35,582 nucleotides of DNA. Source: Bacteroidota bacterium. Lineage in GTDB: Bacteria > Bacteroidota > Bacteroidia > UKL13-3. The position numbers were made by a program, and so were the translations under genes. The DNA lies in the NCBI GenBank assembly GCA_947459075.1, contig CANHBJ010000008.1:1-35582 (forward strand), read 5' to 3'. Position 1 is the first letter of the stretch. Every line of letters starts with the position of its first letter. Below, piece by piece: positions 28,393 to 35,582 of the stretch. A model generated the notes under the pieces. The model was not told the DNA's origin. It did not search any database and saw only the letters and a list, made by a program, of their open reading frames with translations.

Positions 28393-29949
28393 ATGAATAA
28401 TACCTGCATCCTTTGGGCTGATGATGAAATTGAATTACTCAAACCACATATTATTTTTTTAACCAATAAAGGTTACACCGTAGATAAGGTTACCAGTGGA
28501 AATGATGCCATAGAAGCCTGTAAAAACAAACACTACGATATTGTTTTTTTAGATGAAAACATGCCCGGTATTAGTGGCTTAGAAGCCCTTACTCCCATTA
28601 AAAGTTTATTACCAGACGTGCCCGTGGTAATGATTACAAAAAGCGAAGAAGAGCATATTATGGAGGATGCCATTGGTAGTAAAATTGCCGATTACTTAAT
28701 AAAACCCGTTAACTCAAACCAAATATTACTATCTATTAAAAAATTGTTAGACAATAAAAGGTTGGTGAGTGAAAAAACGGCACAAACCTATCAACAAGAG
28801 TTTAGTCATATTGGTATGGAGTTAAATGAGGTAAGCGACTATACATCATGGGTTAACTTGTACAAAAAACTGGTGTATTGGGAGCTTGAATTAGCTGCTA
28901 GCAATGATACTGGTATGGACGAGATTTTAATGATGCAAAAAACAGAAGCCAACCGCGAGTGGACAAAATTTATTAAAAAGAACTTTACTAATTTTTTGCG
29001 CAAACCTGATTTAAACACGCCAGTTATGAGTCATAATGCAATAAAAAATAAGGTCCTTCCCGAGTTAAAAAGCGATGTTCCTGTGTTTTTGATTTTGCTA
29101 GATAACTTTAGGTACGACCAATGGAAAGTAATTCAAAGTCAGTTAAACGAACATTTTAGATTAACCACTGATGACAATTACTTAACTATTTTACCTACCA
29201 CCACACACTATGCGCGCAATGCTTTTTTTAGCGGTATGCTTCCTAGCGAAATAGCCAAATCATATCCTAAGCTTTGGGTTGATGAAGAAGAAGATGAGGG
29301 CAAAAACTTGCACGAAGAAGAACTATTGAGTATACAGCTTAACCGCTTGGGTTATAATGAAAAGTTTAGCTACACCAAAATTACCAACTTCGATAATGGC
29401 AAACGATTGGTTGATGATATACCCAACATGTTTAACAATAAGTTTAACGTAATAGTATACAACTTTGTAGATATGCTAAGCCATGCGCGTACCGAAATGA
29501 ATGTAATGAAGGAACTAGCAGAAGATGAAGCTGCATATCGCAGCATAACGGCCAGTTGGTTTGAACACTCACCTTTGTTTGATGCCTTAAAACGTATTGC
29601 GGGTAAAAAAGCTAAAATTATTATTACCACCGACCATGGCAGCATCAGGGTAAAAAATGCGGTAAAAATTATTGGCGACAGAAGTACAAGTACCAACTTA
29701 AGATACAAGCACGGTAAAAATTTAAACTACAACGAAAGCGAATTGTTTACCATAAAAGATCCAGCTGAGGCATTTTTGCCTAAACCAAATGTAAGCAGCC
29801 GTTATGTATTTGCAACTGGAAACGATTTTATGGCTTATCCAAACAATTACAATTACCATGTAAATATGTACACCAACTCTTTTCAACATGGTGGTATTAG
29901 TTTAGAAGAAATGATTGTACCCTTTGTTGTATTAGAAACCAAGGAATAG
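28393..29949 (+). CDS. porX: PorX-type response regulator with PglZ/alkaline-phosphatase-superfamily output domain
   Basis: N-terminal receiver (CILWADDEIELLKPHIIFL, VFLDENMPGISGLEAL, IKPVN); C-terminal PFVFL-like LLDNFRYDQW, TTTHYARNAFFSGMLPSEIA, IIITTDHGSIRVKN. Confidence 0.93.
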   Translation: MNNTCILWADDEIELLKPHIIFLTNKGYTVDKVTSGNDAIEACKNKHYDIVFLDENMPGISGLEALTPIKSLLPDVPVVMITKSEEEHIMEDAIGSKIADYLIKPVNSNQILLSIKKLLDNKRLVSEKTAQTYQQEFSHIGMELNEVSDYTSWVNLYKKLVYWELELAASNDTGMDEILMMQKTEANREWTKFIKKNFTNFLRKPDLNTPVMSHNAIKNKVLPELKSDVPVFLILLDNFRYDQWKVIQSQLNEHFRLTTDDNYLTILPTTTHYARNAFFSGMLPSEIAKSYPKLWVDEEEDEGKNLHEEELLSIQLNRLGYNEKFSYTKITNFDNGKRLVDDIPNMFNNKFNVIVYNFVDMLSHARTEMNVMKELAEDEAAYRSITASWFEHSPLFDALKRIAGKKAKIIITTDHGSIRVKNAVKIIGDRSTSTNLRYKHGKNLNYNESELFTIKDPAEAFLPKPNVSSRYVFATGNDFMAYPNNYNYHVNMYTNSFQHGGISLEEMIVPFVVLETKE

Positions 29950-30059
29950 CGAACAGCGCAAAGTGCCTGAAAAAACAGCCTATTTAAAAGCATCATTACA
30001 AATTAAGTGCCTCATAAAAAGGAGGCAAGCAAAAAAAGATAAAAATATTTAGCCTCATA

Positions 30060-30090
30060 TTTGTTCAATTGAAAAGGCTTCCTATCTTTG
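30060..30090 (+). promoter_or_regulatory. Consensus Bacteroidetes housekeeping promoter of tRNA-Lys
   Basis: TTTG (30060-30063)-N19-TATCTTTG (30083-30090). Confidence 0.85.
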
Positions 30091-30162
30091 CACCCGCTCA
30101 ACCACATAAAATGGTTTAGTAAAAAACCGAAACACTCCTAGTTTCGTTAATAAAAAGGAATT

Positions 30163-30235
30163 GATTTCGTAGCTCAGCTGGTAGAGCATTACACTTTTAA
30201 TGTAGGGGTCCTGGGTTCGAATCCCAGCGGAATCA
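30163..30235 (+). tRNA. tRNA-Lys(TTT)
   Basis: Cloverleaf by hand: acceptor GATTTCG/CGGAATC, D-arm GCTC...GAGC, anticodon loop CTTTTAA in TTACA/TGTAG stem, T-arm CTGGG TTCGAAT CCCAG, discriminator A; CCA not encoded. Confidence 0.96.
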
Positions 30236-30258
30236 CAAAACAAAAACTTTTAAAACCT

Positions 30259-30294
30259 AAATCCTTCAAGTTCAATTGCTTGAAGGATTTTTTG
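30259..30294 (+). terminator. Intrinsic terminator downstream of tRNA-Lys
   Basis: AAATCCTTCAAG/CTTGAAGGATTT then TTTG. Confidence 0.85.
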
Positions 30295-30378
30295 TTTCAA
30301 TACATTTTTACTTGATCAACGCAAGGTGAACAGGTGTTTATAATTTAAAAGAAGTATTTGCAATACCTTACCTATGTT

Positions 30379-31116
30379 TTAAAAAAGGGAATTTTTCGAA
30401 GGCATCAATACTTCAGGCACATTGGTATTTTGGTTGCGCGCTGTAATTAGTTTACTTATTTCGTGTGCACGCATGGCATTGGCATCAAAAGGTAGTAATA
30501 AATCTTGCTTGCCATAATCGGAATCAAACCATTTAGCTATATTAGATTTTGGCAATATTACAGGCATACGTTTTAGGGCATTGTGTATTTCTGCCATTAG
30601 CTCGTTTGCCTCGGTGGTAAGTATAGTTACCGTGTTTATTGTTTTTTGTGTTGATGGATTTTTCCATGTTGAATACAAGCCAGCTAATGGCATAATTGGC
30701 ATACTAGGACAATAGATATAATGTGGTATTTTTTCTTTACCTACCGTTTTCCATTCATAAAAACCAGAAACTAAAACTACACAACGATTTGTTTTGGCTG
30801 CATCTCTAAATGAAGGCTTTTCAAAAATGGATTCTGATTTTGCATTTAAAGTCATTTTGCGCAAGTCAATAGCACTTTGTTCGTCTTTTACCCATGCAGG
30901 TATTAACCCCCAATGATAACCTTGCACTAAATGTGGTTGTTGGTTGGTAATAACAGGAATTTTTTCAAAAGTAAAGCCATTGATATGATACATGCGTAAT
31001 TCCTCATCATCGTTTTGCGCAACAATTTTATCTTCAAAATCAGCATGTAAAAAAGAGGCATCAAACTCTTTTTTAACCATTGAAGCTTTTAAAACGGCTG
31101 AGGTAGCATAACACAT
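30379..31116 (-). CDS. SOS-response-associated peptidase / abasic-site DNA-protein crosslink protein (YedK/HMCES family)
   Basis: Catalytic Cys2 (MCYAT), LNAKSESIFEKPSFRDAAKTNRCVVLVSGFYEWK, IHNALKRMPVIL. Confidence 0.93.
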   Translation of the reverse strand: MCYATSAVLKASMVKKEFDASFLHADFEDKIVAQNDDEELRMYHINGFTFEKIPVITNQQPHLVQGYHWGLIPAWVKDEQSAIDLRKMTLNAKSESIFEKPSFRDAAKTNRCVVLVSGFYEWKTVGKEKIPHYIYCPSMPIMPLAGLYSTWKNPSTQKTINTVTILTTEANELMAEIHNALKRMPVILPKSNIAKWFDSDYGKQDLLLPFDANAMRAHEISKLITARNQNTNVPEVLMPSKNSLF

Positions 31117-31184
31117 ATGTTACTTATTTTTAAAATTAAACAGAGAAATATCATACGCTTAATAGCACTTATATGATATGTATG

Positions 31185-32207
31185 TTAACCTTTAAATGCT
31201 TCAATTGCACTACACAGTTTATTTACCATAGTAGGCGTTACATCTAAATGAAAAACAAATCGCAACTCTGTAGTAGATACTTTATTTGCCAATATGTGTT
31301 GTTGTTTTAGCTGTTGCTGCAAAGCATCAGCTGTATTCGCATCTTTTAATTTAAATATAATAATATTGGTAACTACGGGCATCATACTTACCACTAAATT
31401 ATTATTGCACAACACATCAGCAACTTGTTTTGCATGCTGATGATCATGCTTTAAACCTGCAACGTTGTGTTTAAGAGCATATATACCTGCTGCAGCCAAA
31501 TACCCAGCCTGACGCATGCCACCTCCCATTAATTTGCGCATACGTTTTGCTTCATGAATGATTTCTTTACTACCCAGCAAAACTGAACCAACGGGAGCTC
31601 CAAGCCCCTTGCTTAAACAAACCGAAATGCTATTAAAAATATTACCTAAATGTTTTGATGTGTAATCGCCCTCGGCTAACGCATTATAAATTCGAGCCCC
31701 ATCAAGGTGCAAAGGCAATTTGTGTTGTTTACATAAGTTGGCAATTTCATTCAGTTCGGCCAATGAATAAATACTTCCACCACCACGGTTACTGGTATTT
31801 TCTAAACAAACTAAAGCTGTTCTGGCGAAATGAACATCTTCTGCATTAATCACTTCTGCAATTTGAGATGCACTAATTTTACCATACGTACTTGCAACCA
31901 AACGAGCTTGTGCGCCTGCGTTGGCAGCAATTCCCCCACCCTCATATTTAAATATGTGCGCATTATCCGCACAAATAACTTCGGTTGCAGGCCTAGTGTG
32001 TACACGAATGGCAATTTGATTTGTCATGGTTCCGGTTGGGCAAAATAATCCAGCTTCCATCCCAAAATCATTGGCCAATTGCTGTTCTAATGCATTAACC
32101 GTTGTGTCTTCGCCATATACGTCATCACCAACCGTTGCTGCCATCATGGCTTGCAACATTCCTGAGGTAGGTTTGGTTACAGTATCACTTCTTAAATCAA
32201 TTATCAT
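31185..32207 (-). CDS. ltaE: Low-specificity threonine aldolase
   Basis: DLRSDTVTKPTSGMLQAMMAATVGDDVYGEDTTVNALEQ, LHLDGARIYNA, SVCLSKGLGAPVGSVLLG. Confidence 0.94.
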   Translation of the reverse strand: MIIDLRSDTVTKPTSGMLQAMMAATVGDDVYGEDTTVNALEQQLANDFGMEAGLFCPTGTMTNQIAIRVHTRPATEVICADNAHIFKYEGGGIAANAGAQARLVASTYGKISASQIAEVINAEDVHFARTALVCLENTSNRGGGSIYSLAELNEIANLCKQHKLPLHLDGARIYNALAEGDYTSKHLGNIFNSISVCLSKGLGAPVGSVLLGSKEIIHEAKRMRKLMGGGMRQAGYLAAAGIYALKHNVAGLKHDHQHAKQVADVLCNNNLVVSMMPVVTNIIIFKLKDANTADALQQQLKQQHILANKVSTTELRFVFHLDVTPTMVNKLCSAIEAFKG

Positions 32208-32228
32208 AAATATATAATATGTACTTTT

Positions 32229-32242
32229 TTAGCAAATGCTAA
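32229..32242. repeat. Short inverted repeat upstream of ltaE
   Basis: TTAGCA-AA-TGCTAA, about 22 nt upstream of the ltaE start. Confidence 0.4.
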
Positions 32243-32424
32243 ACTATTTTTCAAACATAATTAAGTTTATATTTTTTACACTGTGGGTGGTAAAAAGTAT
32301 AATGAATATCTTAATTTACCATTAGTTTATCAACCTAAAAGGCGAAGTTAAACGCAAGGTGCTTTTTACAAATAATTGTGAAAGCTTAGATTAAAATATA
32401 CATCCATAAACTTAAACCAAATAA

Positions 32425-33198
32425 TTACTCAAAACGTAAATGTTTAACAGATTCTCCTGAGTCGCGCAATTCTTTCAATGCATCAATGCCAATATCAAGG
32501 TGTGATTCTACAAATTTTGAAGTAACAGTTTGGTCGCTTTTTGATGTTTTAACACCTTCAGGAGTCATGGGGTTATCGCTTACAAGTAATAGTGCACCTT
32601 TGGGTATTTTATTAATAAAGCCTACCACAAAAATGGTTGCAGTTTCCATGTCAATACCCATAGCACGTGTGCTACGTAGGTAATCTTTAAATTTTTCATC
32701 ATGCTCCCAAACCCTTCTGTTGGTGGTATAAACAGTGCCAGTCCAATAATCTTTATTGTGCCTTACTATACTTGCCGATACAGCCATTTGTAACCTGAAA
32801 GAAGGCAATGCAGGCACTTCTGGAACCAAATAATCATTACTTGTACCATCGCCCCTAATTGCAGCAATTGGTAATATTAAATCGCCCAATTGGGTATTCT
32901 TTTTTAAACCTCCACACTTGCCCAAAAACAAAACAGCTTTAGGTTCAATTGCAGATAATAAGTCCATAACTGTTGCAGCCATTGCACTACCCATACCAAA
33001 ATTAATAATGGTAATGTTATCCGCTGTTGCAGTTTGCATGGGTTTATCAGTTCCCATCACTTCAACATTAAACTTTTGAGCAAATAAATTTAAATAGTTT
33101 GCAAAATTTGTGAGCAAAATATATTCACCAAACGATTCCAATGGTATACCTGTGTATCTGGGCAACCAATCTTTCACAATCTCTTCTTTCGTTTTCAT
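32425..33198 (-). CDS. amn: AMP nucleosidase, short form
   Basis: Phosphorylase fold; INFGMGSAMAATVMDLLSAIEPKAVLFLGKCGGL, GDGTSNDYL, MGIDMETATIFVVGF, LLVSDNPMTPEGVKT. Confidence 0.88.
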   Translation of the reverse strand: MKTKEEIVKDWLPRYTGIPLESFGEYILLTNFANYLNLFAQKFNVEVMGTDKPMQTATADNITIINFGMGSAMAATVMDLLSAIEPKAVLFLGKCGGLKKNTQLGDLILPIAAIRGDGTSNDYLVPEVPALPSFRLQMAVSASIVRHNKDYWTGTVYTTNRRVWEHDEKFKDYLRSTRAMGIDMETATIFVVGFINKIPKGALLLVSDNPMTPEGVKTSKSDQTVTSKFVESHLDIGIDALKELRDSGESVKHLRFE

Positions 33199-33392
33199 AA
33201 TTTTTAATTATTAATGGTTATTATGCTAGTTAATAACAAGCACAAGTAAGAAAAACTACTTGTAATATCAAAGCTATTATTAATAACAAATCATAATTTA
33301 TGATGGTATTATTTTTAGCAGAAATTTAAATTTGATGATAATTAAAATTTGGTAACTGTTTGCTAACCCACCTCCTAATAAAAAATTAAACT

Positions 33393-33400
33393 TATCTTTG
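33393..33400 (+). promoter_or_regulatory. Bacteroidetes -7 element (TATCTTTG) abutting the CBS-type gene
   Basis: TATCTTTG followed by CAATC and then ATG at 33406; -33 box at the standard spacing not evident. Confidence 0.55.
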
Positions 33401-33405
33401 CAATC

Positions 33406-34767
33406 ATGTGGCATAAAAACATACTTGAAACCATTGGGAATACACCAATGGTAAAACTAAATAATATAACCAAAGATTTACCTTGCACTGTAGTTGCAAA
33501 AATTGAAAGTACCAATCCTGGCAATTCAATAAAAGACCGTATGGCCTTAAAAATGATTGAAGATGCTGAAAAAGAAGGTAAATTAAAACCAGGTTATACC
33601 CTAATTGAAGGAACCAGTGGTAATACTGGAATGGGCTTAGCTATTGCTGCTGTTATAAAAGGTTATCGTTGTGTTTTTACTACAACAGATAAACAAAGTA
33701 AAGAAAAGGTAGACGCATTAAAAGCGTTTGGCGCAGATGTAATTGTTTGCCCAACAGATGTTGACCCTGAAGATCCACGTTCATATTATTCCGTTTCATC
33801 TCGTTTAGAAAAAGAAATTCCCAATTCGTGGAAACCTAATCAATATGATAACTTAAGTAACACTCAGGCTCACTACGAACAAACAGGTCCTGAAATTTGG
33901 GAACAAACAGAAGGTAAAATTACGCACTTAGTTGTAGGTGTTGGTACAGGCGGAACTATTTGTGGAACTGGCAAATACCTGAAGGAAAAAAATCCTAACA
34001 TCAAAATATTAGGGATTGATACCTATGGATCTATTTTTAAAAAATATAAAGAGACAGGTATTTTAGATAAGAACGAAATTTATCCATACATAACTGAAGG
34101 TATAGGTGAAGACTTTTTACCAGCTAATGTAGACTTTAGCATTATAGATCATTTTGAAAAAGTAACAGATAGAGATGCTGCTATTATGACACGCAGGATA
34201 CCTCGCGAAGAAGGGATTTTCGGTGGCAATTCTGCTGGAAGCGCTCTGGCAGGTTTGATGCAAATGCGAGATATGTTTAAACCTGGCGACTTAGTTGTTG
34301 TTATTTTTCATGATCACGGTACACGTTATTTGGGTAAAATGTTTAACGATGATTGGATGCGCGACAGAGGATTTTTGGTTAACAACCACCCAAAAGCCAT
34401 TGATTTAATTGAAGGCCATAAACATTTAAAACTAGTTACTGCAAACATTAATGATAATTTAGGTGATGTGGTAAGTAAAATGCGCAAATTTGATATATCT
34501 CAAATTCCAGTTATTAATGCTGCTGGTGAATTTGTGGGTTCATTAAACGATTCACACTTGTACAGCAAACTAATTGAACATCCGGAATTAAAACTGGCAA
34601 GTGTAGAAGCTGTGGTTCAAAAACCATTTCCATTTGTGCACCCTGAAACCAGTTTAGAAGAGGTGTCAAAGCTCATTAGTAAAGAAAATAATGCTGTATT
34701 AATGCGTAATTTGGTTGGCGATACCCACATCATAACTAAACAAGATGTAATTGATGCTTTAGCCTAA
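33406..34767 (+). CDS. Cystathionine beta-synthase / PLP cysteine synthase with C-terminal CBS domain pair
   Basis: ETIGNTPMVKLNNI, NPGNSIKDRMALKMI, EGTSGNTGMGLA, GVGTGGTICGTGKYLKE; C-terminal CBS motifs. Confidence 0.92.
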   Translation: MWHKNILETIGNTPMVKLNNITKDLPCTVVAKIESTNPGNSIKDRMALKMIEDAEKEGKLKPGYTLIEGTSGNTGMGLAIAAVIKGYRCVFTTTDKQSKEKVDALKAFGADVIVCPTDVDPEDPRSYYSVSSRLEKEIPNSWKPNQYDNLSNTQAHYEQTGPEIWEQTEGKITHLVVGVGTGGTICGTGKYLKEKNPNIKILGIDTYGSIFKKYKETGILDKNEIYPYITEGIGEDFLPANVDFSIIDHFEKVTDRDAAIMTRRIPREEGIFGGNSAGSALAGLMQMRDMFKPGDLVVVIFHDHGTRYLGKMFNDDWMRDRGFLVNNHPKAIDLIEGHKHLKLVTANINDNLGDVVSKMRKFDISQIPVINAAGEFVGSLNDSHLYSKLIEHPELKLASVEAVVQKPFPFVHPETSLEEVSKLISKENNAVLMRNLVGDTHIITKQDVIDALA

Positions 34768-34986
34768 TTTATCAATAACCAATAAACGCGGCAACAGATA
34801 AATATTACATTGAGTTTTACCATAAAAAGTTACTTCGCTTACATTAAAACTTAACCTTTTGGAAAAGTCATCTGTTATTTAATAACTATGACGAGTGTGA
34901 TACCTAGGCTTATCATCTATTTTGATAAAAATTTTACCATACGATATAACAGCGTATATTTAAAAAATGGAAGGTTTTTAAAACAC

Positions 34987-35011
34987 AAAGCCCGAACAAA
35001 ATTCGGGCTTT
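34987..35011. terminator. Hairpin, possible intrinsic terminator
   Basis: AAAGCCCGAA/TTCGGGCTTT; weak U-tract on either strand. Confidence 0.6.
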
Positions 35012-35328
35012 CATGCACACACAAACAACTAACTAATTATTGAGTTTACCTTTTTAAAAGCAATATCAAATTAGCTTTATTAATTGAGTAGGTAGATTAA
35101 ATTTGTTTCATTTCTGTATATAAAACGATTAACAAGTAAACTTGTACTACCTATTATACAAAATTTACCTGAATACATTGGTAATCAAGACATATAAATA
35201 AATAACCGTTTGGTATAGTTTCATTCATTTCCCTCTATGTTTACTATTTGCTGTTTGAACTACTAAAACCTTAGCCCAATTAAATCATTACAACATGTGT
35301 ATTAAAATAGAGTAATACAACGCATACA

Positions 35329-35366
35329 AAAAAAAGCGCCACATCCAAGGATGTGGCGCTTTTTTT
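35329..35366. terminator. Strong bidirectional intrinsic terminator
   Basis: AAAAAAAGCGCCACATCC-AA-GGATGTGGCGCTTTTTTT, perfect 18-bp inverted repeat. Confidence 0.93.
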
Positions 35367-35379
35367 GTAGTTATTTAAA

Positions 35380-35582
35380 TTAGTTGTTTACAGTTACTTT
35401 ACCTGCTTTAACTATGTTACCTTCATTGTCTAGTACTTGGTACATGTAAATACCAGCATTGTAGTTACGCACATCAACTTGAGCGTTGTTTAAGTTAAAG
35501 TTAACTGTTTCAATAACGCGACCTGTAATGTCCATCATTTTAACAGCAGTAGCTTTGTTGTAATCAATAGCAAAATTGATTA
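35380..35582 (-). CDS. 3' end of a secreted protein with type-A T9SS sorting domain, truncated by the window edge
   Basis: Hand translation: INFAIDYNKATAVKMMDITGRVIETVNFNLNNAQVDVRNYNAGIYMYQVLDNEGNIVKAGKVTVNN*, the usual Por secretion tail pattern. Confidence 0.85.
   Translation of the reverse strand, partial: INFAIDYNKATAVKMMDITGRVIETVNFNLNNAQVDVRNYNAGIYMYQVLDNEGNIVKAGKVTVNN

Noticed and set aside
30008-30027. TGCCTC...GAGGCA hairpin downstream of porX as a terminator
   Set aside because: Only a 6-bp stem and no U-tract on the plus strand.
30163-30235. tRNA-Lys as an integration site for a mobile element
   Set aside because: No integrase, no repeated tRNA 3' end and no foreign-looking genes nearby.

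Overview
AT-rich Bacteroidetes-type chromosomal window, judged from TTTG-N19-TAnnTTTG promoters, a fused lpxC-fabZ, PorX and T9SS sorting tails. It is mostly housekeeping. Main contents: a sodium:solute symporter; a DUF2911-type protein; SDR and hotdog thioesterase genes; an MsbA-like exporter; uvrA; lpxB; a GT2 glycosyltransferase; an MFS transporter; a 1277-aa PKD-rich type-B T9SS substrate; mtaB; an ECF sigma/anti-sigma-like/secreted-protein module; an arginine decarboxylase; a lipid A run on the minus strand (HD hydrolase - lpxD - lpxC/fabZ - lpxA - ABC ATPase); porX; tRNA-Lys(TTT); a YedK/HMCES-type protein; ltaE; amn; a cystathionine beta-synthase-type gene; and the 3' end of a type-A T9SS substrate. 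I saw no CRISPR array, prophage, transposase or rRNA, and no clear-cut new defence or biosynthetic system. The items most worth a second look are: (i) a 7-bp tandem repeat in the divergent region at the left edge, where each repeat carries an ATG on the minus strand; (ii) an A8 slippery run at the ECF sigma/anti-sigma overlap; (iii) a 46-aa basic ribosomal-like small protein with its own promoter; (iv) promoter -7 boxes abutting start codons, suggesting leaderless mRNAs; (v) a UvrA lacking half of zinc finger 1; (vi) a 24-aa hydrophobic ORF just upstream of uvrA; (vii) a 600-bp unexplained intergenic region near the right edge.
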